Shown: positions 34,753 to 42,793, counted from the first letter of the stretch. The stretch is DNA of 64,000 bases from Desulfospira sp963664655 (GCA_963664655.2 OY761554.1:4030001-4094000), one strand, 5' to 3'. The notes: generated by a model not told the origin, from the sequence alone. Numbers and translations are program-made.

Positions 34753-35170
34753 GATACAACCTGATTGCATCTATTTTATTGATACCAATATATGGCTTTA
34801 TGCGTTTATATCATCTCAAGACAAAGAAAAAACATCTGTCTCAAGGAACATAATCAAAAAATGTGAAATCGCTATCAGTACTCAGGTCATAAATGAAATC
34901 TGCGTGAATTTGTTAAAAAAAGCAAATTTTTCGGAAGAAACGATTGTTTCTCTTATTGGGTCCTTATATCAGCGGAACACAGTAGTTGAGTTGTTTCATG
35001 ATATACTTATACTGGCTTCAGACATACGGAACAAACATAATTTTTCATTCTGGGACAGTTTAATAGCGGCATCAGCTTTGGAAAGCAATGCGGACTATTT
35101 GATATCGGAAGACATGCAGCATGGTTTTGTTCTTGGAGATAGATTAGAAATTCAGAATCCATTTTTATAG
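34739..35170 (+). CDS. PIN-domain toxin
   Basis: 143 aa. YFIDTNIWLYAFISSQDKEK gives the first acidic residue, STQVINEICVNLLKKA the second and NFSFWDSLIAASALESNADY the third and fourth. YLISEDMQHGFVLGDRLEI is a complete C-terminus. This is a full-length VapC-like RNase, one of the intact toxins in an otherwise decayed area. Confidence 0.9.
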   Translation: MNEFKIQPDCIYFIDTNIWLYAFISSQDKEKTSVSRNIIKKCEIAISTQVINEICVNLLKKANFSEETIVSLIGSLYQRNTVVELFHDILILASDIRNKHNFSFWDSLIAASALESNADYLISEDMQHGFVLGDRLEIQNPFL

Positions 35171-35275
35171 AAGATCATCGCCGTTTTCCGTTTAGTGACT
35201 TAAATACTGAACCCTCTGCGCCCTTCTAACTCATCTGTCGAAAAAACATTGTCAAAAGCTAAAGGAGATACCATC

Positions 35276-35488
35276 ATGACCTTAGCCGAACAGTTAAAAA
35301 AGGAAGGGCACATAGAAGGGCGCATAGAAGAAAGGCAGGGAACTGTGACCACATTCGTTCGCAATGCCGGTAAAAAGGGCCTGTCTGAAGAAATGATAGC
35401 CCAGATAATCGAACTTGATGTTGATTTAGTAAGAAAGATACTAAACAATGAACCGGTAGAAATTCCACTCCATCTTCTGGCAAAATGA
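35276..35488 (+). CDS. Stand-alone Rpn C-terminal small protein, copy 2
   Basis: 70 aa, differing from the copy at 31792 in only a few residues (MTLAEQLKKEGHIEGRIEER, then FVRNAGKKGLSEEM). The same AAAGGAG site lies 8 bases upstream. The preserved start, Shine-Dalgarno and end in two copies argue for a translated small protein rather than random debris. Confidence 0.6.
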   Translation: MTLAEQLKKEGHIEGRIEERQGTVTTFVRNAGKKGLSEEMIAQIIELDVDLVRKILNNEPVEIPLHLLAK

Positions 35489-35559
35489 AAAGGTTGATAT
35501 CCCGATACATCTACTGGAGCCGAACCGGTAGAGGGGCAGGGCCGCGTTTCTATATTCAA

Positions 35560-35668
35560 AACCCTTTGTGCCCTTGCGCCTTTGCGTGAAAATATAAAAA
35601 AAGGCTCTCAGCCGTTGATTGCGGCTTAGCCGCTCTGTGCCCCTCCAACCCTCTGTGGTTTAAAAAAT
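35560..35668 (+). repeat. Double-hairpin leader repeat, copy 3
   Basis: AACCCTTTGTGCCCTTGCGC through GCGGCTTAGCCGC to CTCTGTGGTTTAAAAA, then ATGAAACGGTTCAAA, the first codons of a ydcF copy that breaks off after ~45 bp near 35710. Confidence 0.75.
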
Positions 35669-35738
35669 GAAACGGTTCAAAACTAAAGTCATTTCAATAA
35701 CCATCCAGAACCCAGAAAGCAATGGGAAATTTTCATAA

Positions 35739-36176
35739 ATGAGAATATATTTTGACAGTTGTTGCCTGCAACGGCCTTTGGATGATCAAACCCAACCGAG
35801 GATAAAAGTTGAATCAGAAGCTGTTCTATCTCTACTGAATATAGTCCAAGCTGGAGATATCATTTTATTGAATTCTGAAGCACTTGAATATGAAATGGGA
35901 CGAATACCCGATAAAATGCGCAGCAATGAAATAGCAGCTGTTCTGGAATTGGCTAAAGAACGTTTAGAATTGACAGATGAAACCATAAATTTAGCGGAAT
36001 CTTTTGAAAATAAGGGAATACATCCTATGGATGCAATTCATTTAGCCCTTGCTTCAATTGCAAAGGCAGATTTTTTTGTAACCTGCGATGATAAATTTTT
36101 AAAAAAGGCACAACTGATTACAGGGCTTAACTGTACAGTCATTTCCATACTTAATCTTGTATCGGAGGTTTTATAA
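35739..36176 (+). CDS. PIN-like toxin (toxin-first module)
   Basis: 145 aa. MRIYFDSCCLQRPLDDQTQ has the first Asp. IILLNSEALEYEMGRIPD and HPMDAIHLALASIAKADFFV provide further acidic positions, and VTCDDKFLKKA the last. This is the PIN subgroup with a CxQRPxDD-type start. The toxin precedes its antitoxin, and the stop overlaps the next ATG by one base. Confidence 0.82.
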   Translation: MRIYFDSCCLQRPLDDQTQPRIKVESEAVLSLLNIVQAGDIILLNSEALEYEMGRIPDKMRSNEIAAVLELAKERLELTDETINLAESFENKGIHPMDAIHLALASIAKADFFVTCDDKFLKKAQLITGLNCTVISILNLVSEVL

Positions 36177-36385
36177 TGGCAACAATACAACCAATATCTG
36201 ATGTAAACCAGCGGGCTACGGATACTTTGATTAAGGAAATAGGCGTTGTTGATACAATTCGGTTCTTAAATCAATTCAGAGCAGGGACTGGCAATTATAC
36301 GAAAGAGCGGTATAGGCTTTTTCAGGGAATGTCTGTTAAAGACATTGCCACGGAAATCAAAGAACAGCGTAAAAAGATTGTCTGA
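36176..36385 (+). CDS. Antitoxin downstream of PIN-like toxin
   Basis: 69 aa: MATIQPISDVNQRATDTLIK, then IRFLNQFRAGTGNYTKERY and MSVKDIATEIKEQRK. It is a small helical protein typically found directly after this PIN subgroup. No DNA-binding motif was recognised with certainty. Translation is probably coupled to the toxin (TAATG). Confidence 0.75.
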   Translation: MATIQPISDVNQRATDTLIKEIGVVDTIRFLNQFRAGTGNYTKERYRLFQGMSVKDIATEIKEQRKKIV

Positions 36386-36502
36386 CAACCACAAAAAAAA
36401 CTTTGCGTCTTAGCGTCGTTGCGTGAAAATATAAAAACGGCTCTCAGCCATTGATTGCGGCTTAGCCTCTCTGTGCCCCTCCAGCCCTCTGTGGTTTAAA
36501 AA

Positions 36503-37087
36503 ATGAAACCCTTCAAAATTGCAATTATTTCAACAGTCATTTTTTTATGTTGTCTGACTGGATATGTCCTGGCATATCAATATTTAAATTTCAGCGAAGC
36601 CCCTGAAAAATCAGATGCCATTGTTCTTTTTGTCGGCCCGGATCAGGACCAGAGACTGAAAGAGGCACATCAACTCATGTATGAAGGGTATGCCGATACC
36701 CTGATCATACCGGCCTTTCACCAGGTGTTTATTCTGTCCGACGGGCAGGTTGTTAAAGCTTCAGCCCTAAAGTTAAAGCGGTTTCCTACAAGTAAATATC
36801 CGGATTATTATGAAAACACCCATATTGAGACCCTTGAAGCAAGGCAAATAATGGAACAACTGGGATTCAAGTCTGCTATTCTGGTCAGCGCCCCTTACCA
36901 CATGCGAAGAATCAGGATTATTTCTACAAAGATTTTTAGTCCAGAGGATTTTCAGATTAAGTACGTTGGCAGTAGGTATCTCCGGCAGAAAAGTCTGCTG
37001 TCTGCTTTCGGCCCTGAGAATCTGAAATTTGCCATTACCGAAGCTGTGAAGATCATATCGTTCATTACTTATGAGATTGTCGTATAA
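36503..37087 (+). CDS. YdcF/DUF218-family membrane-anchored protein, intact copy 1
   Basis: 194 aa with an N-terminal signal anchor (IAIISTVIFLCCLTGYVLAY). The DUF218 core has SDAIVLFVGPDQDQRLKEAH, YADTLIIPAF, MEQLGFKSAILVSAPYHMRR and a C-terminal TEAVKIISFITYEI. DUF218/SanA/ElyC proteins act in the envelope; the enzymatic role is unclear. The ATG directly follows the leader repeat. Four copies of this gene occur in the island, two of them broken, which is odd for a non-toxin gene. Confidence 0.8.
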   Translation: MKPFKIAIISTVIFLCCLTGYVLAYQYLNFSEAPEKSDAIVLFVGPDQDQRLKEAHQLMYEGYADTLIIPAFHQVFILSDGQVVKASALKLKRFPTSKYPDYYENTHIETLEARQIMEQLGFKSAILVSAPYHMRRIRIISTKIFSPEDFQIKYVGSRYLRQKSLLSAFGPENLKFAITEAVKIISFITYEIVV

Positions 37088-37397
37088 ATATAATGTTTTG
37101 GTTTCCTTTGCGCTTGTTCGGGGTTACATGAAATAGAGTGTGAATACAAACTGAGCCGCAAAAAATTTTAAACCCACTTTTTTGATGCCCAAAAGGCGGG
37201 TTTAAGATCCAAAAACAGCATAAAATAAGGGCATTTATTAAGAATTTCAATGGATTTACGTGGTCCGACCCCATGGCACCATGACCCCATGGCCCCATGC
37301 AGAGGACACTTAAGGTTTGGCTTTCGCCAAACTACACAGAGGAGACTTTACAAATAACATACTTGATGCTTAAGTTAATGACATTGGATGATAAATG
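37088..37397. other. Non-coding, decayed sequence
   Basis: No frame of note. It includes CATGGCACCATGACCCCATG repeats near 37272, a TTTGGCTTTCGCCAAA hairpin at ~37316 and an AATTTCAATGGATTTACGTGG piece that also occurs (inverted) in the IS5 remnant. Confidence 0.45.
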
Positions 37398-37640
37398 ATG
37401 ATACGCGAAAATATCAGTCCGAAAACAAATCAAATAACAATTAACATACCCGCCAATATGGTAAATCAAGAGCTTGAACTATTGGTTTTCACCGTCGGAG
37501 AAAAACAAAAAAAACAGGCGGAGAAAAAAAAGACTATATCATTAATGGAAAAGGTCTTTAATAAAGCCGGTTCGTTGAATAACCCATGTGTAATCAACAT
37601 TGATAAAATGATGAACGACATGAATGATGCATTATCTTGA
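37398..37640 (+). CDS. MIRE-type antitoxin, intact copy, toxin truncated
   Basis: 80 aa (MIRENISPKTNQITINIPAN, then MEKVFNKAGSLNNPC and KMMNDMNDALS). It overlaps a toxin start at 37627 (MHYLDTNVLIYATVNQDSDK), which after 21 codons runs out of homology into a CopG antitoxin piece and stops at 37746. So the antitoxin is complete but its PIN toxin is only an N-terminal stub. Confidence 0.7.
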   Translation: MIRENISPKTNQITINIPANMVNQELELLVFTVGEKQKKQAEKKKTISLMEKVFNKAGSLNNPCVINIDKMMNDMNDALS

Positions 37641-37746
37641 CACCAATGTATTAATATACGCCACTGTCAATCAAGATTCTGATAAAAAGAGATGGCCTCA
37701 AATCAAAAAAAAAGCACGAATCAGCTCATACTTGAATTTTATATGA
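37627..37746 (+). pseudogene. VapC N-terminal stub fused out of frame to CopG antitoxin
   Basis: MHYLDTNVLIYATVNQDSDK is a PIN N-terminus with the first catalytic Asp. At GAGATGGCCTC the sequence joins the middle of the CopG antitoxin gene, read in another frame, and ends at the structured repeat. Confidence 0.75.
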
Positions 37747-37987
37747 AAGTCTCACTAAGGTCCTGAGAAGACTTTCAATATTTGTTGTGGGCGGCTCTTG
37801 GTTGGATAACCCAAGCCGTCCGTGACGGTTTATAAAGAAAAATACAGGGTTTGAAAAAGAGAAGCTTTTTTCAAGGCAATACGATGACCTTGATGATCTA
37901 TTCGGTAGCTGGAGTGAGGGTGAATATCAACGCATTCAACAGAAGATTGATGCACAAAGGCAGATAGATCCGGATCTTTGGAAATGA
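37690..37987 (+). pseudogene. CopG-like antitoxin split by structured repeat, second copy
   Basis: The part EMASNQKKSTNQLILEFY precedes the structured repeat (~37740-37833). The part KNTGFEKEKLFSRQYDDLDD through QRQIDPDLWK follows and ends at TGA 37985-37987, overlapping the toxin ATG. The 5' start is missing. The insertion point is identical to that in the 33.4-kb copy, so the two descend from one disrupted gene. Confidence 0.8.
37738..37833 (+). repeat. Structured repeat, copy 3
   Basis: Same element as at 33450 with a few changes in the second stem (GGGCGGCTCTTGG) and compensating TAACCCAAG on the other side. TTTATA flanks both ends. Confidence 0.75.
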
Positions 37988-38169
37988 AAAAGGTATTAAT
38001 TGATACCAACATTTATTCCCTCATATTAGACAATTTAAGGCGCAAAGGAACACCTATTCCACCTAATGATATCTGGATAGCCGCATCAGCCTTTCAATAT
38101 GGGCTGAAATTGTTTTCAAAAGACAAGCATTTCGATAATATTCCAGGATTATTGCGGTATGAAATTTAA
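37984..38169 (+). pseudogene. VapC with internal deletion
   Basis: 61 residues: KKVLIDTNIYSLILDNL is a PIN N-terminus and RRKGTPIPPNDIWIAASAF, FSKDKHFDNIPGLLRYEI its C-terminus. About 70 central residues are missing but the frame is kept. The start and end Asp motifs remain. The shortened fold is unlikely to be active. Confidence 0.8.
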
Positions 38170-38212
38170 TGGGCAATTGCCTTAAAAAGGCCGGGGAGAA
38201 GAAGACACCATC

Positions 38213-38392
38213 ATGACCTTAGCAGAACCGGTAAAAAGAGAGAAAAAAGCGGATAAACCAACGGAAGGTTTTAGAAAAACGGATGGGCCATCAAGAATTA
38301 AATTTGGTGTGCTGAAAGGCCGGGTTGCAATTTCCGACGATTTCAATGACCAGCTGCCGGATAATATTCTTTCCGATTTCAGTATCCCATGA
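38213..38392 (+). pseudogene. Chimeric short frame: RpnS start joined to antitoxin tail
   Basis: 59 codons beginning MTLAEPVKREKKADKPTEGF, then RIKFGVLKGRVAISDDFNDQ and ending SIP at TGA. The front is the Rpn small-protein start, the rest is the C-terminus of the antitoxin at 42357. It is in frame throughout, so a hybrid peptide could be made, but it has no cognate toxin. Confidence 0.6.
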
Positions 38393-38532
38393 TGTGAATG
38401 AATGGGTAAAACAACTGCGCAATTGATCTGTTATGTCCCAAGAATCGAAGCCGTCAAACTTTTTCTTGATTCTTTTTTAATAAAATCTTACCTTAGAGTA
38501 AGAATGTATTTCAATGTAAGATTAGGGGGCGA

Positions 38533-38787
38533 ATGGCTATGGCTTTAGCAACGATTACAACAAAAGGGCAAGTGACAATCCCTAAAAAAATTAGAGATTC
38601 TCTTAAGTTGCGTACAGGGGATAAAATAGAAATTATTATTACAGATAAAATGGAAGCAGTCATTAGGCCAATTTCAAAAACAGTGGATGAACTTTTTTGT
38701 AAATTACACAAACCTGAACAAAAAGCCATTTCTGTAGAAGAAATAAACAATGCCATAACGAACCGGATGAAGAATAAATACAAATGA
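38533..38787 (+). CDS. AbrB-family antitoxin
   Basis: 84 aa; GGGGG lies 3-8 bases before ATG 38533, and ATG 38539 is an alternative. MALATITTKGQVTIPKKIRD and LKLRTGDKIEIIITD are the AbrB/MazE swapped-hairpin signature. The C-terminal VEEINNAITNRMKNKYK binds the toxin in such systems. The gene overlaps the toxin by 4 bp. Confidence 0.9.
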   Translation: MAMALATITTKGQVTIPKKIRDSLKLRTGDKIEIIITDKMEAVIRPISKTVDELFCKLHKPEQKAISVEEINNAITNRMKNKYK

Positions 38788-39182
38788 AAGGGATTGATAC
38801 AAACATTCTTGTCCGATTTCTTGTTGGTGATGACTCTGATCAATCTCAAGTTGTTTATAACCTCTTTAAAAAGATTGAATTAAATAAAATCGAATTATTT
38901 GTTTCATTGCTGGTTGTTTTAGAGCTTCTATGGGTTTTGGAATCTGTATACCAAATTGAAAGAAACCGCATAATAGATTCGCTGGCAGATTTAATACTCA
39001 TGCCAATTTTGAAATTTGAAAATATAGAAGCCATTCAAAAATTTATCATTGCAGCCAAAAATAGCAAATATGATTTATCCGATTTGCTGATTGTTCATGC
39101 TTCGAATTCTTATGGTTGTGAAGCAGTTTTTACTTTTGACAAAAAGGCTTCCAAATACAGTTTATTTGAACTGATAAAATGA
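38784..39182 (+). CDS. PIN-domain toxin
   Basis: 132 aa. MKGIDTNILVRFLVGDDSDQ, then SLLVVLELLWVLESVY and YDLSDLLIVHASNSYGCEAV, ending TFDKKASKYSLFELIK: a complete VapC of the type paired with AbrB antitoxins. Very low GC content compared with the secretion genes. Confidence 0.92.
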   Translation: MKGIDTNILVRFLVGDDSDQSQVVYNLFKKIELNKIELFVSLLVVLELLWVLESVYQIERNRIIDSLADLILMPILKFENIEAIQKFIIAAKNSKYDLSDLLIVHASNSYGCEAVFTFDKKASKYSLFELIK

Positions 39183-39195
39183 CATAACGCCGGCC

Positions 39196-39286
39196 GTGCC
39201 CAGATTATCGAGCTTGATGTCAACCTGGTAAGAAAGATACTCAACAATGAGCCGGTGGAAATGCCCCTCCACCTTCCGGCAAAATG
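39196..39286 (+). pseudogene. Rpn C-terminal fragment
   Basis: The reading AQIIELDVNLVRKILNNEPV to PLHLPAK is the last ~30 residues of the Rpn C-terminal segment. It has no start codon of its own and follows the PIN toxin by 13 bp. Confidence 0.8.
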
Positions 39287-39479
39287 AGAAGGTTGACATC
39301 CCAACACATCTACTGGAACCGAACCGGTAGAGGGGCAGGGCCGAGCTTCCAAATTCAAAACCCTTTGCGCCCTTGCGCCTTAGCGTGAGAACATAAAAAA
39401 CGGCTTTCAGCCATTGATTGAAGCTTGCTGCTCAGGTCTCATCATCATATCTGACACAGCAATACAACCGAAAGCCTCA

Positions 39480-39508
39480 TTGAAACAGGGGAAAAATTTA
39501 GTTATAGT
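39480..39508 (+). promoter_or_regulatory. Recurring sigma-70 promoter module, copy 3
   Basis: TTGAAA, 17 bp, TATAGT. Followed by TATTTACAACAGCGTGAATT and a GGAGAGAG Shine-Dalgarno before the antitoxin ATG at 39547 (38 bp after the -10). Confidence 0.7.
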
Positions 39509-39546
39509 TATTTACAACAGCGTGAATTGAGCCCGGAGAGAGCCTC

Positions 39547-39789
39547 ATGGAAGCTATAAAAACAACTCATACGGTTAGAAACGGCCAAGTTAATTTGCAG
39601 CTCCCAAAACAATTTTGGAACCAGCAGGTTGAAATTATTATTTTAACGAAATCTGAAAAAAAAGTTATAAGGGAGTATAACAAGAAGAGCCTAAGAGGTT
39701 ACTTACAACAACATGCAGATCCAACTCGAATAGTATACGAAAAAAAAGCATGGCATGATGCCATAAGTGAAAAATATGGCCATCGCTGA
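39547..39789 (+). CDS. Orphan VapB-like antitoxin with toxin stub
   Basis: 80 aa: MEAIKTTHTVRNGQVNLQLP, then QQVEIIILTKSEKK and RIVYEKKAWHDAISEKYGHR. It has the beta-hairpin start and an acidic/basic tail. The overlapping toxin frame at 39776 (MAIADANTVLIRSP) ends after 14 residues, so the PIN toxin is deleted. An antitoxin without its toxin could act against related toxins. Confidence 0.75.
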   Translation: MEAIKTTHTVRNGQVNLQLPKQFWNQQVEIIILTKSEKKVIREYNKKSLRGYLQQHADPTRIVYEKKAWHDAISEKYGHR

Positions 39790-39944
39790 TGCGAATACTG
39801 TCCTTATCAGATCCCCTTGACTGGCAGCTAAAACTAAGAAATGAATGGTAATAAGAGCGCCCTTGTTAATAGCAATATCATTATTTGTCTCTCAAAAAAT
39901 GAAAGGGATAAACCAAACCCCAAAATAGAGGAGGGGTGATATAT

Positions 39945-40253
39945 ATGCTTAATTTACAATTAGATATTCAGGCTGATACGGCCCATCGGCTAAAAAAAAT
40001 TCTTTCGACTCTTCAAGATCAGGAAGCCTTTGCCCAAAATATTATTGACTATCAAGTTAGTGAGTTGAGAAAAGGGCTACTTAATCTTAGGCTCGATTTA
40101 AAGCAGTTTGAGGAGACTTATCAAATCACGTCCCAGGAATTTTACAGCAGATTTGAAGCCGGCGTTTATGACGATCAAGAAGATTATATGGTTTGGGCCG
40201 GGCTTTATGAAATGTTCTGCGATGATGAAAAAAGACTTCAGGAACTCACGTGA
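39945..40253 (+). CDS. TumA-like antitoxin
   Basis: 102 aa from ATG 39945 with GAGGAGGGG upstream. MLNLQLDIQADTAHRLKKIL begins a helical protein; NIIDYQVSELRKGLLNLRLD is the part duplicated at 28895. It overlaps the following DUF6516-type gene by 4 bp, the arrangement of TumE/TumA pairs in which the antitoxin precedes or follows the toxin. Confidence 0.7.
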   Translation: MLNLQLDIQADTAHRLKKILSTLQDQEAFAQNIIDYQVSELRKGLLNLRLDLKQFEETYQITSQEFYSRFEAGVYDDQEDYMVWAGLYEMFCDDEKRLQELT

Positions 40254-40621
40254 TTGAGAATTATTTTTCAAGATTGGAAAATTTGCTGCTCCAGTTCCCG
40301 AATATTCGATCACATACAATAAAGAAACGAATTTACAACATACGGCAAGGGTACATTCAGGGCTCAATTATTTTCGAAAATGGATACCGGTTAGATTTTA
40401 TCGAAGTAAAACAGACTGACAGGCATTCGAAGATTAAATATCGTTATCAGTATATGAACTCGGGGAACCAGCTTATTTTTAGATATGATAATGCTCCCCA
40501 TCATTCCGATTTGTCAACTTTCCCTCACCATAAACACATTGGTGAAGAGGCAATTAAAAGCAACGAGCCTTCGTTGGAGGATGTATTGCTTGAAATTGCA
40601 CACCTGCAAAGAGCGGGATAA
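40250..40621 (+). CDS. TumE-like toxin (DUF6516)
   Basis: 123 aa: RIYNIRQGYIQGSIIFENGY, LDFIEVKQTD, KYRYQYMNSGNQLIFRYDNA and PHHSDLSTFPHHKHI are features of the DUF6516/TumE family, including the conserved RYDNAPHH region. The family is classed as toxin-antitoxin components; the biochemical activity is not settled. The pair is intact. Confidence 0.75.
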   Translation: MIENYFSRLENLLLQFPNIRSHTIKKRIYNIRQGYIQGSIIFENGYRLDFIEVKQTDRHSKIKYRYQYMNSGNQLIFRYDNAPHHSDLSTFPHHKHIGEEAIKSNEPSLEDVLLEIAHLQRAG

Positions 40622-40801
40622 ACCAAACATAGCAGCGATAGCATCTAACATCTACTGGAGTCGAACCGGTAAAGGAGCAGGGCCGCGGTTCTAAATTCAA
40701 AACCATTTGCGCCCTTGCGCGATAAAATTAAGAAACGGCTTTTAGCCGTTGATTGCGGCTTAGCCGCCCTGTGCCCCCCTAAACCATCTGTGGTTTAAAA
40801 A

Positions 40802-41078
40802 ATGAAGCAGTTCAAAATTACAGTCATTTCAATCACCATTATTATATTCTGCCTGATCGGATATGCCCTGACACACCGTTATTTAAATTTCAGCGAAGCC
40901 CCTGAAAAATCAGATGCTATTGTTCTCTTTGTCGGCCCGGATCAAGACCAGAGACTGAAAGAGGCACATCAACTCATGTATGAAGGGTATGCCGATACCC
41001 TGATCATACCGGCTTACCGGCAGGTGTTTGTTATGAGTGAAGATCGTTTCGTTTATTGCCTATGAGATTGTCGTTTAA
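40802..41078 (+). pseudogene. YdcF/DUF218 gene with internal deletion
   Basis: The first ~80 codons match the intact copies (MKQFKITVISITIIIFCLIG to QVFVMSE). The sequence then jumps to the last ~35 bp of the gene (the part encoding SFIAYEIVV) in another frame, giving DRFVYCL and a stop at 41065. About 320 bp are missing. Confidence 0.85.
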
Positions 41079-41265
41079 GCATTCCGTTTTGGAATCCTTT
41101 TACAGACATCGGTGAGCGTTGGTGAACTCTAAAATGGTGCTTTTTAGTATCAAAATAGCGAGTTTAAAGGATTGAAACAGAGCGAAATAGGAGATTTTGT
41201 TTAAGATTTTATCAAATTAGCATGGTCCGACCCCGAACCACCGAACCCATCAACACAGAGCTTTA

Positions 41266-41294
41266 TTGAAACAAAAAAGAATTTGGGCTATAGT
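41266..41294 (+). promoter_or_regulatory. Recurring sigma-70 promoter module, copy 4
   Basis: TTGAAA, 17 bp, TATAGT, then TATTTACAACTGATTGACAG and GAGGGGGG before ATG 41332. Spacer sequence differs from copies 3 and 5 but the promoter boxes are kept. Confidence 0.7.
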
Positions 41295-41331
41295 TATTTA
41301 CAACTGATTGACAGAAAAGAGGGGGGCATAC

Positions 41332-41541
41332 ATGATTGCAGAAGAAGTTAAAAATAATGCTTTAAAAATGAACCCTATTGACAGGATCCGGTTGGCCGAA
41401 ATCCTACTCGAAAGCTTAGATAAAACAGACGAACAGATCGAACAGACTTGGGTGTCCGAGTCTGAAAAAAGGTTTAAAGCTTACAAAGAAGGTCGTGTAA
41501 AGGGGATTCCCATAGAACTCCTTGGATCAACTATGCGCTAA
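41332..41541 (+). CDS. Addiction-module protein (antitoxin, PF09720-type)
   Basis: 69 aa: EEVKNNALKMNPIDRIRLAE, ILLESLDKTDEQIEQTW and SEKRFKAYKEGRVKGIP are hallmarks of the putative addiction-module component family. It precedes a ParE-like toxin and overlaps it by one base. It is driven by the recurring promoter module. Confidence 0.9.
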   Translation: MIAEEVKNNALKMNPIDRIRLAEILLESLDKTDEQIEQTWVSESEKRFKAYKEGRVKGIPIELLGSTMR

Positions 41542-41834
41542 TGAATATCATCGTAGTTCCACCGGCAGATTTAGAGCTGCATGAGGCAGTTAATTATTAT
41601 AATGACCAATTGGATGGCCTTGGTGACCAATTTTATGATTCATTTCTTGATACCGCCCGGTACATTGCCAAAACGCCTGATATATGGAGAAAGATCGGTC
41701 CGCATACAAGAAGGGTAAATATAAAAAGATTCCCATATTTGATTTTATATATATACGATGATCCGGACATTTTGATCACATGTGTCGCCCATCAACATAG
41801 AAATCCCACTTATTACATAGAGAGGATTGAATAA
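41541..41834 (+). CDS. RelE/ParE-family toxin
   Basis: 97 aa: VVPPADLELHEAVNYYNDQL, FLDTARYIAKTPDIWRKIG, RVNIKRFPYLILYIYDDPDI and AHQHRNPTYYIERI. This is the ParE/RelE fold with the basic KRFPYLILY strand and C-terminal H-x-x-R-x-P-x-Y. Complete and paired with its antitoxin. Confidence 0.92.
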   Translation: MNIIVVPPADLELHEAVNYYNDQLDGLGDQFYDSFLDTARYIAKTPDIWRKIGPHTRRVNIKRFPYLILYIYDDPDILITCVAHQHRNPTYYIERIE

Positions 41835-42289
41835 GGACAGAAAAAGTTCAGATATTCAGTGCCTTAAGCTCTGAACCGTTGTGTTTCTTTTAATCCTCTA
41901 TAGTTTTATAAAAAACCCGGTAGGGTGGGGAGGCGGTTTGTGCCCAGCATCCGTCAACAAATTCAAGCCCATCTGGCTTTATCGTTGCTATAATAGACAA
42001 TATTCGGATTAAAAAAATGATGACACGTGTTCTGACCAGGTGAAACATCAGACGCGATTGTTTAATTAGTCGGCCGGGATATAGACGTTTGCAGAGAAAA
42101 ATATATTAAGCCATATATCAAAGAATATATTTTAAAAGAGGCCTTTTATGCCTGACGCGGACAGGCTGTAGGTTGGGTAGAGCGCAGCGAAACCCAACAT
42201 CTAAACTGGTCTCTCCATAAAATTTACTGAAGTCATTTTGTAGATTGGCTTAGGCAAGGACAAAGTCCGGAATGCAACCGAAAGCCTCA
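41835..42289. other. Mosaic of fragments: REPs and an MntA tail
   Basis: No intact gene. A degenerate family-3 REP lies at ~41920-41950. The stretch 42073-42165 repeats the 3' end of the nucleotidyltransferase at 43360-43452 (encoding RDIDVCREKYIKPYIKE with small changes). It breaks off into an exact family-2 REP at 42168-42199. Confidence 0.7.
42168..42199. repeat. REP-like palindrome, family 2, copy 2
   Basis: Identical to 28965-28996, with the same downstream TCTAAACTG. In both places it interrupts a different toxin-antitoxin gene fragment just after GCTGTAG or GCCTGTAG. Confidence 0.8.
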
Positions 42290-42318
42290 TTGAAACAGAG
42301 AAAAAATTGAGTTATAGT
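42290..42318 (+). promoter_or_regulatory. Recurring sigma-70 promoter module, copy 5
   Basis: TTGAAA, 17 bp, TATAGT, preceded by the shared GGCAAGGACAAAGTCCGGAA segment. GGAGAGAG precedes ATG 42357, 38 bp after the -10, just as in copy 3. Confidence 0.7.
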
Positions 42319-42356
42319 TATTTACAACAGCGTAAATTGAGTCTGGAGAGAGCCTT

Positions 42357-42653
42357 ATGGAAGCAATAGAATTCAATACCATAATTAAGAATGGAATGAT
42401 ACATGTTCCGGATAGGCTTAACTATCCAACGGATACTTCAGTTAAGGTGATAATTGTAAGAGAGAGAAAAGCGGATAAACCATCAGAAGGTTTAAAAAAA
42501 ACGGATGGGCCATCAAGAATTAAATTTGGTGTACTGAAAGGCCGGGTTGTAATTTCTGACGATTTCAATGACCCGATGCCGGATAATATTCTTTCCGACA
42601 ATTTCAGTATCCCATGGTGTGGCGGTACATCAGCTGCCCTTGCATCATCGTGA
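42357..42653 (+). CDS. MEAIEF-type antitoxin, C-terminus run into toxin remnant
   Basis: 98 aa: MEAIEFNTIIKNGMIHVPDR, VKVIIVRERKADKPSEG and GRVVISDDFNDPMPDNILSD are a complete-looking antitoxin. The last ~18 residues (WCGGTSAALASS) are an out-of-frame reading of a VapC remnant. The VapC C-terminus (HQLPLHHRDPFDRMLIAQAV) follows to ~42759. The toxin front is deleted exactly as at 29.0 kb. Confidence 0.75.
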   Translation: MEAIEFNTIIKNGMIHVPDRLNYPTDTSVKVIIVRERKADKPSEGLKKTDGPSRIKFGVLKGRVVISDDFNDPMPDNILSDNFSIPWCGGTSAALASS

Positions 42654-42759
42654 TCCATTTGATCGGATGCTGATAGCGCAAGCTGTCTCTGAGTCTCTCC
42701 CATTTTTAACGGCAGACCATGTTCTTGGTCAATATTCCGACTTGGTGATTCAGGTATAA
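42600..42759 (+). pseudogene. VapC C-terminal remnant
   Basis: Encodes SHGVAVHQLPLHHRDPFDRM and LPFLTADHVLGQYSDLVIQV, the last third of a PIN toxin, without a start. Nearly identical to 29070-29225. Confidence 0.8.
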
Positions 42760-42764
42760 TCCCG

Positions 42765-42793
42765 GTAGGGTGGGCACATGGTTTGTACCCATC
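42765..42793. repeat. REP-like palindrome, family 3, copy 5
   Basis: GTAGGGTGGGCACATGGTTT then GTACCCATCA; slightly worn arms. Followed by CAAATTCAAGCCCATC and then the RpnS upstream segment with its Shine-Dalgarno and start (42935), which breaks off after a few codons. Confidence 0.7.
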
